64,000 bases of DNA from positions 4,742,501 to 4,806,500 of the forward strand of contig JAMJFZ010002307.1 in assembly GCA_026225945.1 (NCBI GenBank), given 5' to 3'. A model generated the notes under the pieces. It saw only the letters and a program-made list of their open reading frames with translations. It made no database searches and was not told where the DNA came from. Made by a program: the position numbers and the translations under genes. This DNA is from Cricetomys ansorgei. Its lineage: Eukaryota > Chordata > Mammalia > Rodentia > Nesomyidae. Of this stretch, positions 35,568-45,800 are shown in pieces. How positions within the stretch are numbered: position 1 is the first letter of the stretch; the number at the start of each line of letters is the position of its first letter.

Positions 35568-35570
35568 AGA
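35554..35570. other. Perfect hairpin, 7-bp stem and 3-base loop
   Basis: TCTCGCC, loop TCT, then GGCGAGA. It lies at the right edge of the CpG-rich insertion, where the host L1 resumes. Confidence 0.7.
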
Positions 35571-35689
35571 TAGTCTTTACATCAAGTTCTACAGGGTAAT
35601 GAAGAGCAATGAAAAGATCCTACAATGTACAGGAGGATCTATGGGACCTCACTGACCACGCCTCCACTAGCTCCTACAGCTGGTACATA

Positions 35690-37540
35690 TTCAGTAAAGC
35701 AGCAAGATACAAAATTAATGGATAAAAATCTGTGCCCTTACTATATACCAATGACAAACACATTGAGAAAGAAATCATGGAAACAATACCAGTTATAATG
35801 ATCTGAAAAATGGATTAAACCTATCCATGGAAGTGAAAGAGCGTACAACAAAATCTTTAAGACACTGAAGAAAAAGTTGAAGAAGATACTAGAATATGAA
35901 TGCCCATGCTCATGGTGGGATAAACATTGTAAAGACGGCCATCTACAGATTGAATGCAATCCCCTTCCAATTTCCAATGCAAATCTTCACAGAAATTGGA
36001 AAAGACCACCTCAAATTTCATATGGAAACACAAAAGACCCAGGATATCCAAAACAATTCTGAACAGCAAAAACTACTGAAAGTATCACCTTCCCTGATTT
36101 TAAGTTATACTCCAGAGTCATAATTATAAAAACAACATGTCACTGGCATAAAAACAGACACATTGATCAATGGAATAGAATTGGCAACCCACATATAAAC
36201 TTACACTACTACAACCATCTGACTTTTTTTGACAGAGGTCAAAAATACTCACTGGAGAAAAGACAGCTTTAACAAATGGTCACACTGGATAGCTGTATGT
36301 AGAAAAGTGAAACTTGATCCTTGTCTCTCACCCTTAATAAACCTCAACTCCAAATGGATCAAGGATGTCAACATAACACCTAAAACCTGAGTCTTCTATA
36401 GAGAAAGTAGGGAATACACATCAACTTAGAAGCTCAGGAGCTTTCTGAATAGGACCCCAGTAGCTCAGCTATTACAAGTAATAACTAACAAATATGACCT
36501 TATTAAATTAAAAGCTTCTGCACAGAAAAAAAAAAAAACCAACATCAATAGAATAAAGACAGCCTGTATAGTGGGGAAAAATATTTACCCCAGTTATGTA
36601 TCTGGCAGATGGTTATTGTCTAGAATATACAAAACAAAAACAGACACAAAAAAAGTACAAACACCAAGAAAACATATCAATTAAAAATTGGGTTATGGAA
36701 CTAAACAGAGTCCCCCAAAATACGATATACAAATGATTGATAAACAATTTTTAAATGTCCAGCATCCTTACCCATCAGGGAAATGCAAATTAAAACTACT
36801 TGAGATTTCACCTTATCCAAGTCAGAATGCCTAAGATTACAAAAATAATGAGGGTAAAGGCTGGCGTAGATGTGAGGAAGGAGGAACACGTATTCACTGC
36901 TGGTGGGAGTGAGTGCGGGTGCAGCCACCGTGTAAATCAGTGTGGAGGTTCCTCAAAACCTAGAAATAAATCTACCATATGATCCAGCGATACCACTCCT
37001 GGGCATATTCCCAAAGGACTATTCCTACTACAGAGATACTTGCTCAACCATGTTTGCTGTTGCTTTCTTCGCAACAGCAAGGAAACGGAAACATTCTAGA
37101 TGTCCATCGGCTGATGAATGGATAATGGAAATGTGATACATTTAGACAATGGAACATTATACAGCTGTAAAACAGGGCAAATTTATGAAATGTGTAGGTA
37201 AATGAGTGGTGCTGGAAATAATCGTTCTGAATAAGGTAACCCAGACCCAAAAAGACACACACCACAGGCTTTTCTCTCATATGTGGGTGTTAGCTTTGCA
37301 TTTTTAGATATGTGTGTCTAAAGTGGAGTACCCACAGAAGGCAGGAAACTAATGAGAGAGCATGGGTGCAGGAGGGAGGAGTGGGGAGTCAGATGAAGAT
37401 GATATAAGAGAGAAAAAGGACATAATTGAATGGTAAGGATTAAGTTGGGTGGGATATGGGACAGCAAGGTAGAATGGGAAATATGAAGGAAAACTAACTA
37501 AAGACCTTTGAATAGGCCATATGGAAACTAAAGATAGATA
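35690..37540 (+). mobile_element. L1 ORF2 C-terminal half and start of 3' UTR, inverted 5' segment
   Basis: Sense L1 ORF2 with many stops and shifts: 'caagatacaaaattaatgga', 'gattgaatgcaatccccttc', 'cacaaaagacccaggatatc', 'ccatatgatccagcgatacc', 'gatgaatggataatggaaat', then 3' UTR 'gcaggaaactaatgagagag'. Relative to the antisense UTR on its left it is inverted, as twin priming predicts. The encoded reverse transcriptase/endonuclease is dead. Confidence 0.88.
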
Positions 37541-37550
37541 TATAGATATG

Positions 37551-37598
37551 TAGGTAGGTAGGTAGGTAGGTAGGTAGGTAGGTAGCTAGGTAGGTAGT
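37551..37598. repeat. (TAGG)n microsatellite
   Basis: About eleven tagg units with one tagc variant, at the right end of the L1. Confidence 0.95.
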
Positions 37599-38042
37599 AG
37601 ACATGAAAGAAACTTAAATGGTGTTACCCTATAAACAAGAGGATAATGCCTCTCCCAGGTACCAAAGGCTTCCAAATAAAGGGCCCTGTGTCAGGCACAG
37701 ATTATAGATTTTGGAGTTGGTGGCAGGGTTCTTAAGTTTGGAAAGTAGAATATTTTTGTTTCTTGCCAAGATCTTACCTTCTGTCTTCCTGTTCTGTACT
37801 TGCATCAAGTTCAGTTGTGGCAGCTAGCTCCTTAATCTCAAGGGATCTTAGGCAAAAGGTCCTTCTGCTACTGCTCAGGATCTATGTGAGTACCACTTAC
37901 TCCAATATATCTAAGAGAGTTTAAGAAGAAGGAAGGAAACCATGAAATACTCAACAGTTAAAGGAAGAAAGGGGGAGAAGCAGGAAGAAATGGGCGTTTC
38001 AGGCTCCTGCATTGTATTAAAGTTGGTCCTCTCTTTCTTATG
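37599..38042. other. Unassigned stretch
   Basis: Nothing recognised. It lies just downstream (on the minus strand) of the gene remnant. Confidence 0.35.
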
Positions 38043-38700
38043 GATGGAGGAGCTTTTTTAAACCATCATCATTTTCCAATAGTCTGTCCTCTGCTGTCAA
38101 GTTTCTTACTGACATCAGCAAGTCATCTGTCTTCTGATCTGGGAGTTATTCCAGATGAATCTGGAGTCGTCAGATAAATCATAGGACATCTTGTTGCATT
38201 TTAATTTCAGATTAACAGAAAATGTTTGGTTAGTGTACGTAATATTTGGGACAAACTCATAATTTTCAATCTCTATTGGTTGTTTGTCTTTGGAGTTAAC
38301 TGGGCATGTTGTGTTTTGATTCTTTATATCCAGAAACATCGCTCTAGCAATCTGGAGATTTGGGACATCCCACTCAACACAGACATAGTTACAGCATTTT
38401 TGCTAGCTCCAGTGTCTTTCATGTATGTAAGTCCAGTCTCTACTGGGCCATTTATCAAGACCTGCACTTTTCTATGGTAAATATTTCTTACTGTGGTTCA
38501 TCCCAAGGACATCCATTGGTAGCATTAAGCTTTGAAATTGGAGACACAACATGCCCCTGATGTGGAAAGGCACACCGGGACAGGCACGACATGGGTGGCA
38601 AAAATAACTGTAAACATTGAGTTGGAAATCTTAGCCGATTCTGCCTCTCTGGTAGACTTCTAACAGGAACTTGGGTGATGCCACAAACATGCCTTCAGCA
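38043..38700 (-). pseudogene. Decayed protein-coding remnant, probably a retrocopy; family unknown
   Basis: Read on the minus strand, frame-shifted pieces join into about 200 residues. The first ends KLNATNGCPWDEPQ (about 38500). Then a piece with stops runs into the cleanest part (38115-38339), containing NQNTTCPVNS, PNITYTNQTFSVNLKLKCNK and SRFIWNNSQ. A last shift leads to NLTAEDRLLENDDGLKKLL, ending near 38043. Five or six N-x-S/T sites and several cysteines suggest a secreted or membrane glycoprotein ectodomain. No introns are visible, which favours a processed copy. At least two frameshifts and two in-frame stops show it is dead. An old exon cluster is the alternative. Confidence 0.4.
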
Positions 38701-38965
38701 AGTCCTGTGCCTCCAAATACTGACCTTGATTCCCTCGGAAGCCTATGCATGCTGGCATGCACCAGCAAGGTGGTACTTTATGTCTCAGATAAAGCAGTGA
38801 GAGAGGAGACTAAAAAAATCAGGGTTGGCAGGAGCCCATGCACTCTGGTTCTTCTCCTATATGAGTCAGGGGTGGTTAGCAAAGGATAACTGTATGACTA
38901 GTTTATGTTTCTAAATCCAGATAAAGAGAATGTTTCTGGAAACTTCCACTCTAAAACTTTTCCAG

Positions 38966-38983
38966 AAAAAAAAAAAAAAAAAA
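38966..38983. repeat. Poly-A run
   Basis: About 18 A's after 'cttttccag'. It might be the tail of a short retroinsertion on the plus strand, but no body is recognisable to its left. Confidence 0.8.
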
Positions 38984-39114
38984 GTGTACATGACCGCAGG
39001 CATACAAGTAGAAAAGATGGGTATAAAAACATTGTGAGTTTATTTTAAAATAATTCCTTGGCATGTGCATAGTTTTGTCATTTGTATTAGGTAAAACCAA
39101 ATTTGAATACTAAT

Positions 39115-39530
39115 GCAATAGCTCTACTATTGTCTAGCACAGTACAATCCTAACGTATACAATACCGGTTAAGGATGGTAAGAAAATATTGAAAGCTTCT
39201 GTTTTCTATAAGCAAACCATTATATTTCTATAAGAGCAAAAACTCTGTATGTACAACAAAACGCCGTAAGTCATGATATATGATAGTCTCGAGTCTGAGG
39301 GTCTGTCTCACTAGCACAGACAGTGCAAACTATTCATGTTGTATGCTCAGAACCAAGGCTACTGTGATGAGGTCACATGATTCAGCACAGGCAGTCCTAG
39401 CCCAGAAACACCCTGGATTCACTGCACATTTGAGTTTCAATTAATCACTGGCCATTGCTCATTCTAAAACCTTTTGCTACTGTCAAAATTTTTACAACCT
39501 CCACATTCGGCCATACAAGCCCATTGAGAA
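39115..39530 (+). repeat. Unnamed dispersed repeat, copy 3 of 3
   Basis: Best-preserved copy: 'ttaaggatggtaagaaaata', 'atttctataagagcaaaaac', 'ctctgtatgtacaacaaaac', 'gctcagaaccaaggctactg', 'cacatttgagtttcaattaa', 'cattctaaaaccttttgcta' and 'acaacctccacattcggcca'. It keeps the block order of copies 1 and 2. Confidence 0.72.
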
Positions 39531-39719
39531 GCTTTGTCTTAGAAAATTAATTCTTCAATCTCACCCCTATCTAATCCCTATTTCCTAAGCCTTGTAGCAT
39601 TGCCCTGACTCCTCAGAGATACAGTCTTTGTGGATGCTAAGAAGATACAGTTGTATGGACAGCCCCTAGGGGACATTCACAGCCTAAATCACCAGCTCCA
39701 GGCTCCCAAGATCTCACTT

Positions 39720-39872
39720 TCTAGGACCGGCCCTTCCGCTTACATCCAGTGTTATCTGTAGTCCCTCAGTTTCAGCCTCAGTTTCTCAGCTATAAAACAA
39801 AAGTACTACCACAACCATCAACGAAATGTACATGGATAACTTTAACATGTATCAACAATAATGACACTAAAA
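39720..39872 (+). repeat. MIR SINE fossil
   Basis: 'cctcagtttctcagctataa' and 'aacaaaagtactaccacaac' correspond to the MIR core and 3' region in sense orientation. Confidence 0.65.
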
Positions 39873-39882
39873 CAACCCCAGG

Positions 39883-40138
39883 GCTGGCAGCATAACTCAG
39901 TTGCTAGAGTGTTTCTTACCAGGCATGAAGTCCTGATCTCAGTCCCCAACTTTGCATATACCAGGCATACCGGCACAAGCCTGTACTAGCACATAGAAGG
40001 TAGAGGCAGGGAGATTGTAAATTTAGGGGCATGCTCAGCCACATCGAGGGCTCAAGAACAACCTGGGTGGGCTACATGAGACTGTCTCAAGTACACGCGT
40101 GTGCACACACGCGCGCGCGCACACACACACACACACTA
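39883..40138 (+). mobile_element. B4 SINE (ID head plus B1 body)
   Basis: ID-like head 'ggctggcagcataactcagt' joined to a B1-like body ('ccggcacaagcctgtactag', 'gtagaggcagggagattgta', 'tgggctacatgagactgtct'). The tail is the alternating GC/CA tract. Confidence 0.85.
40091..40136. repeat. Alternating purine-pyrimidine tract (GC/CA), Z-DNA-prone
   Basis: 46 bases of strict purine-pyrimidine alternation with a central (GC)5 core flanked by CA and GT units, formed in the tail of a B4 SINE. Confidence 0.9.
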
Positions 40139-40387
40139 TGCCTTTCAGCATCCCTTAATAAATCCTTCTAAAAACTAGTGACTTTCAGTAGCTTCCACAA
40201 CAACAGCCAATGCCTCCAGCTTCAGTCCTAAAAGCACTGACCAAAGGCCCAACAGGGAAGCTCTCAAAGAAGCCCACCTACCAGAAGATGACTGAATGGG
40301 AGGCCTGGCTGCTCACACTGTCCTTACTTAGGAACTCTAGAAGATGCTCCTTTGGCTAGCATGTTTGCCCTTGACCACTGATCTTAC

Positions 40388-40484
40388 AGGTGTGACCTCA
40401 CATCTGACAGGTGTGACCTCACAACAGGTGTGACCTCACATCTAACAGGTGTGACCTCACATCTAACAGGTGTGACCTCACATG
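40388..40484 (+). repeat. 21-bp minisatellite, five copies of AGGTGTGACCTCACA
   Basis: Unit starts at 40388, 40409, 40426, 40447 and 40468 (spacing 21, 17, 21, 21). All five keep AGGTGTGACCTCACA exactly; only the linker varies. AGGTGTGA is the T-box half-site and TGACCT a nuclear-receptor half-site. Confidence 0.95.
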
Positions 40485-40544
40485 CTTTACATCAACATTT
40501 TCTTAAAGAAAAGTAACATTCCTTTATCTACTTTAAAACGTTTT

Positions 40545-40785
40545 TAGTGCTGGGGATGTAGCTTAGCAGATAGTGCTTGGCCTGCATGCAGGAGGAAGTC
40601 TTGAGTTCTATCTCCTGTCTAGCATAAACTGGGCTTGGTCGTGCCTACCTGTAATCCCAGCACTCAGGAGGTAGAGGCAGGAGGATAAGAAGTTCAGAAG
40701 TCATCCTCAGCTACATAGCAGGTTTGAGGCCAACCTGGGATACATGAGACCCTATCTCAAAAGACAAAAAGAAAAAAAAAACTAT
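40545..40785 (+). mobile_element. B4 SINE (ID head plus B1 body)
   Basis: 'gctggggatgtagcttagca' (ID head), then 'cctgtaatcccagcactcag', 'gaggccaacctgggatacat' and 'gagaccctatctcaaaagac' (B1 body). Confidence 0.93.
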
Positions 40786-40964
40786 GTATAATTACTTCTT
40801 AAATTATATTTTTGTCAATGTTTTTCTTGTGTATGCTTTTTTAACCTTTTCATTTTTTCCTAAAGTAAAATAACAATTAATATCAATATTTTTATTTCTC
40901 CTTTATCAAGTATCGTTACCATTATTTGTTTAATAGATCAAATGCTATTCTTGCATTTTTAATC

Positions 40965-41200
40965 TTAATGTGTATATATAAGTGCCTACACGTGTGGATA
41001 ATGCCTTCAGGTGTGTTGGGGCACCACGTGTGTGCCTGGTGCCTGCAGAGGTCAGAAGAGGGAGCCAGATCCCCTGGAGCTGCAGTTGCAGACAGCCCTG
41101 AGCCTCCCAATGTGGGTGGGTGCTGGAAGCTGAACCTGGGTCCTCCGCAAGAGCAGCAAGTGTTCTTAAGCACTGATCCATCCCTCCAGTCCAGTATATT
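40965..41200 (-). mobile_element. B2/B3-type SINE, antisense
   Basis: Reverse complement of a tRNA-derived SINE: 'ctgaacctgggtcctccgca' (B-box) and 'aagcactgatccatccctcc' (A-box) near the right end, 'gcagaggtcagaagagggag' in the body. Confidence 0.88.
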
Positions 41201-41364
41201 CCTTTTTAAATTTCACCCTAAATCTTCTCATTTTTTTTTTTTTTTTGCTGTGCTGCTTTATATTGTCATGTCCTCCTTGTTTTTTTTAATTTCCAGAGAT
41301 TTTCCCCCCTCAATGGTTGATTACACATATTTCCCATGATTTTATTCAACAGCCTTTTTAAAAA

Positions 41365-41522
41365 CTCCTTCTCCTTCTTCCTTCTCCTTCTCCTCTTCTT
41401 CCTCCTCTTCCTCCTTCTCTTCCTCCTCCTCCTCTTCCTCCTCCTCCTCCTCCTGCTCTTCCTTCTCTTCCTTCTCCTCCTCTTCCTTCTCCTCCTCTTC
41501 CTCATCTGCCCACTTCCTCTTC
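41365..41522. repeat. Polypyrimidine (CTT/CTC)n tract
   Basis: About 155 bases of almost pure C and T. The glutamate-, arginine- or leucine-rich frames across it are translations of the repeat. Confidence 0.96.
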
Positions 41523-42585
41523 ATCTTTGTTTCCAGGAACGAGAACAGGAGGAACCTTTCTGAGCCCCTCAATTAACTTTCATCACTATTGCTTGCAGAG
41601 TTCAACTTGAGATTTTAAACTTTCACAGAAGTAAACTGATTGTCCCACAAGCTAAATCCTTCCAGGTGAAAAATCTTCCCCCTGAGGACACAGAGCTGAC
41701 TTCCCAGAAGGGTGACCTGTTCTCTGATGTGTTGCTCGGGACCCCTGGAGAGATCTCCACCAGAGACAAACCCTGCAACTGCTGACATTGGTGACTCTTC
41801 CTTTCAGGAAACACAAGTCAAAAGTTTCTGCCAATAGAACGTGGCATGTCCACCCCTGTAAAATGTCTGCACCCAGAAGAATAAATAACAAGTCAATGGT
41901 CCACAGCATAAATATAAATTTCTCTGATTAACTGAAGGGCCTGGCCTTTGGTTTGGGGTCAAATGAGCTGCTTAAGAGCAGGGCTTGAAAAACCATGGAA
42001 GAGTATGGAGAACTGAAACAGACCTTTGCTTAGGGCAAGCCCCTAGTTTCTGTTTGTTTTGAGGTACTGCTTGTCCCTTGGCTACCATTAGTCATGGCGA
42101 AATCATGCCAGGAAGTCGGGGATGTGCCCAGCTTCAGATAACAGGTTTTGACATTGTGGACCTGTGTCTATTACATGAGAATGCACACAGCCAACAATCA
42201 AAGTATATAAGGCCTTGCCTTCTTTTTTACCTTGGATCTGAAAACACTTTTTCAACACATGATTTAAACATTCCAATCACCATCTCGCCCCAGGAATAAT
42301 TTTTTTTTAAGACCTAAATCAATTTGAAGACTTTTATGAGGCTACAGATGACTTCATCACTGTATGCTCTGCAAATGAACCCCAGGAACACCCCTCGTGA
42401 GGGGTGTAGCATGTGGAGCCCCCATCAAAGCAGGACTATTAAGTGTTATAACTTGAGTTTAAGTTTAAATCAAACAGAAAAATCCCAGTAGCTGAAGGGC
42501 CAGGTAGCCTGCCATGCAGAGTGTGAAGCAGCAAGTAGCATTGTCTCCGATGGAAGTCAAGGGCCGGCACACGAGGTTGTCCTCT

Positions 42586-42587
<2 letters not shown>
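41523..42587. other. Unassigned stretch
   Basis: About 1 kb, no gene or named repeat recognised. Confidence 0.35.

Positions 42588-42628
<41 letters not shown>
42588..42628. repeat. (CA)n microsatellite
   Basis: Pure CA run of about 20 units. Confidence 0.97.
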
Positions 42629-42631
<3 letters not shown>

Positions 42632-42829
42632 CTGGGGAGAGAAGGAGGAGGAGGAAGATATTTAGAACTTGGCAAAATACATGCATCATTTACCCTATTT
42701 TGATAACTGAGACAATAAATACCAGATAGTCTAGGAACTATAAACATCTGGGTACGTCAATCTTATAATCTCAACATCTGTGTAGGGAATCCTCCAAACA
42801 AATGGTAAACAGGTTCTTTCCTGTAACCA

Positions 42830-43205
42830 TTCACTGATCTAGAATTATGTCCCCAAAAGGCTAAGTCCTCATTCCCAGAACCTATGAATTTGATGTTATC
42901 TATTAACATGTTTACAAATTTAGTCAAATTAAAATGAGGTCCTTAGGGTAGACCTAATCCAATAAGGCAGGTGCCCTTATTTTAAAAACAGAGAGTGAGT
43001 GAGAGACAGACTCAGGAAAGCAGTGGTGGCAAAGATGGAGGTATTGGAGCAGGAAGCCACGGAGAGCCCAGGACTGCTGACCTAGACGTCCTGACCAAGC
43101 TGGCCCTGCTGACACCTTGAAAGGACTTCTTGACTCCAAAACTGAAGAATCATACATCTCTGCTGTCAACCATTTGTGGCACTTTATTAACAGCACCCCT
43201 AAAAA
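42830..43205 (+). mobile_element. MLT1-type MaLR LTR
   Basis: 'gaattatgtccccaaaaggc', 'gtcaaattaaaatgaggtcc', 'tagggtagacctaatccaat', 'ccctgctgacaccttgaaag' and 'caaccatttgtggcacttta' follow the MLT1 order over about 370 bases. An ancient ERVL-MaLR LTR shared by placental mammals. Confidence 0.85.
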
Positions 43206-43469
43206 AGGAATCTACATAAAAGAAAGGAAAAGGAGTTCGAGACCAGAGTTTGTTCCTCACCGGGACATGGCACACATGAATAAATTTTCACAGATAATAT
43301 TATCACAACTCCCTTTCTTTCTGTCCGGGAGCCACCTCCGTTAGAACCTGCTTGCCTTTCAGCTTCGATTTGTCCCCAACTGCAGCCTGTGCGTAATGAC
43401 AGTCCATCTGCACGTACTGTTCTAATTCGCCCTTGCTGTAGCAGGCTGAAAAGATGCACTATTTTTTTT

Positions 43470-43615
43470 TCTTGTCTTGTAGATGAAAAAAGAGGGCTGG
43501 AGAAGTGAAGTGAGTATCTTGTCCCAGGTCACAAAGCCAGGAAGCAGAGAACTCTACTTTAAACCAGGTCTGTTTGATATTCATTCCCAAGCTCTTAACC
43601 ATAATGCTTATTGAT
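43470..43615 (-). repeat. MIR SINE fossil
   Basis: 'gtcccaggtcacaaagccag' and 'ttgtagatgaaaaaagaggg' are the reversed MIR core. Confidence 0.75.
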
Positions 43616-43801
43616 TTGACTTCACATTTTGTCCGGCGATGTTCAACCTCTTCAAAAGTTCTTTTCTGTTCATGGAATAGCTCATTGCTTCAAATTGTGG
43701 GGTGAAGAGGATTCCAGAAACATCTTGTAAAATACTTTTCTCCAACCCTATAACTCCTTGGAAAAGTAGTAACAGAGTCATATTCTCATTCATATTCTTT
43801 G

Positions 43802-43830
43802 TCTGTCTATCTGTCTGTCTGTCTGTCTCA
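43802..43830. repeat. (TGTC)n microsatellite
   Basis: Six to seven tgtc/tatc units. Confidence 0.9.
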
Positions 43831-45059
43831 CATAGCCCATATAACTTCTTCCTTTTCTCAGCCCTGACCCACCTATGTGCCCTTCTCATATCATTTTGAG
43901 CGTTACTTATTTGTGCGATCTTTCCTAGGTGCCACGGTCTAGGTGATGACTATAATACAGCCTCGTGGCTCCCTGTATTTCCCCTTTGAGGTACACATCA
44001 CAATGAAAATGATTTGAGCAGCAGGAGAGACCCACTAGTGAGTCTAAGGACCTGTGAACCTGATTCATGGAGAGCTCTGCTCGGCTGCCTCCCAGGCTCA
44101 GCTCTGAGATGAAGATCACACCTGGGCCAGGCTGCATCACCCGGGAGGCTGAGAGAGCTCAGTGTGGAGCGCAGCCATGTTGGAGTGCGCTGCCCATGCT
44201 GTTCTGCTACCGCATCCTCTTTTATAACCATGGGTCTGTGGATCCAGACTCAACCGTGTTCTCGCTTGGATCTAAAAGTCCTAAAGGCTTTGCTTGGAGG
44301 AGAGGCCCACGGCTCTCGAGGATGTGCTGTGACCCTCTTTCATCCACCCACACCCCCTCAGTTGGGGCCCCCTGCAAGCTGACAGCTCAGCAATGAGAGA
44401 TCACCAACACACACTCAGCCCTCTGCTGTATATCACCCTATGCTCATCTCCTCCTGGGTTCCATGGAGAAATAAATCTCCTCTAATTCCCCAGATGATAT
44501 TTGCTCTGTAAAATGAATTACCGCACTTCCTGAGACTGAGGAAGCATGAGATATGTCTTTCAATAATTAAGATTGGTCTTTTCCAGTTAAGGAGGGTGAA
44601 GTGTGAAAAAGGAAATCCAATCAAGTTCTTTTCAGGGACGAAGTGCTAAATGTGAAAACTCATCTTCCAAGTATTCTCAGGAAATTCTAGAAAATTTTGA
44701 CTGTCACAAACATGGATGATGGAGTGCAAATTCCTTGTCTAAGGATTAGGCTGAGCCTGGAATGCCAGCAAAGGAAGAGGACAGGCTCGCTGCACACTCC
44801 ATCTTTAACTAATGATAGGTGTTACTTATACATTTCCCCGGACAAGAGAACGGGATTATTGATGTGCTAATCCATAAAACCGCAGCCTTTTGTTTTGAAT
44901 ATTCATCCAACATCTGGCGTAGGTTTTCCTCCCAGAGATCTGAACGCCATCCTCCTCAGAAGTCCCAGGCTGGTAGCCTACCAGCTGTATTCATTCCACA
45001 AATATGTTTCATTTAAACAACAATGATTTTTTTAAACATTTTAAGCTGTCAAGTTTTGC
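43831..45059. other. Unassigned stretch with a GC-richer patch
   Basis: 44060-44400 is GC-richer than its surroundings and open in several frames on both strands (up to 109 codons), but I recognise no protein, splice structure or CpG island. The rest shows nothing. Confidence 0.35.
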
Positions 45060-45260
45060 TGAGATGTTATGACATAATAACCCTAAACCCCAAACCTCAA
45101 CGTCTTATAAACACCAACATTTATTTCCTGTTCGTAGGTCTGCCTGTTGGCTGAGGCTCTTCAGGACTCTGTAGGAATCCATTGGCCTCTGCTGGGATTG
45201 GCTGAGCTCAGATCCAAACTGCAGGTAAGGCTGCAGTCTGTTGCACCTGTCTCCACAGCC
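45060..45260 (+). repeat. Ancient mammalian repeat, unnamed
   Basis: 'caaacctcaacgtcttataa', 'caacatttatttcctgttcg' and 'gggattggctgagctcagat' follow a known ancient mammalian repeat (...aaaacaacatttatt...ggctgggctcagct...) that I cannot name with certainty. Confidence 0.4.
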
Positions 45261-45519
45261 TGGGGCTGCACAATGAGCCTTCCCCCTGGCAGATGCAGTA
45301 CAAGAGGGGTGGAGAAGAAAGGGCACTCCTTAAAGGCACAGCTTATTTGTCCCTGTGTGTCTTTGGAAGGAGGGAGGGAAGTGCCAAAGGCTAAAACCAA
45401 AACCAATAAGGTGACCAAACAAACATAGTCAAATGAGATGACTTCTGCAAGGGTGGGTCATTCAGCTTTTCTTATAAACTAGGAAGATTTAGTTACATAA
45501 GCTCACATCTCAAAATCTG

Positions 45520-45800
45520 CAGGTTAGGGCTTTCTAAATACACAGAACAATAGAACAATAGGGTACAGCACTAGCTAGCCAGCTAGCTATCATCTATCAG
45601 AAAAATAGAGGGAGAGAGAGAGAGGGAGAGAGAGGAAGGGAGGGAGGGAGGAGGCTTGTGACATTATGAAGGCCAAGAGCCCCATGATCTGCCATCTCTA
45701 AGCTGGTGAAACAAAAGCTAGTGGCATAATTCAGCCTGAGCCTAGAGGCCTGACAATAGGACGATCCGTTGTGTAAGTCCTGGTCCATGGTCACAATACC
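45520..45800. repeat. Ancient LTR-like repeat, same family as 20531
   Basis: 'ccccatgatctgccatctct', 'aattcagcctgagcctagag' and 'gcctgacaatagg' parallel the middle of 20531-21092. A GA-rich tract (45606-45652) interrupts it. Confidence 0.45.
45606..45652. repeat. (GA)n / (GGGA)n tract
   Basis: Purine-only low-complexity run. Confidence 0.9.

Larger units (their letters stand above)
33715..35690 (-). mobile_element. L1 3' UTR, antisense; 3' segment of a large 5'-inverted L1
   Basis: Rodent L1 3' UTR on the minus strand ('tgatgcctgtgtgagcatga', 'tatggccctgtcatgtccag', 'atcctatttagagctgagca', 'gttgccatctactgcaaata', 'ccatgtcctatgactcaagt'). It is interrupted at about 34667-35567 by a nested insertion and resumes with 'agtctttacatcaagttcta' to 'ctcctacagctggtacat'. 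At about 35690 it abuts sense ORF2, the 5' part of the same element by topology. Confidence 0.82.

Noticed and set aside
35286..35581. A neat TG...CA LTR from TGTGGGGG to TTTACA
   Set aside because: The right end is host L1 3' UTR resuming (agtctttacatcaagttc), so the true edge is near 35567 and the TG...CA fit is accidental. I kept only an LTR-like block.
35690..37140. Potential intact L1 reverse-transcriptase frame
   Set aside because: Longest frames are under 80 codons with many stops and shifts; the element is dead.
40388..40484. CRISPR-like array (regular repeats with spacers)
   Set aside because: Units are tandem with 2-6 base linkers, the genome is a mammal, and there are no cas genes; it is a minisatellite.
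41266..41572. Arginine-, glutamate- and leucine-rich open frames
   Set aside because: Translations of the polypyrimidine tract.
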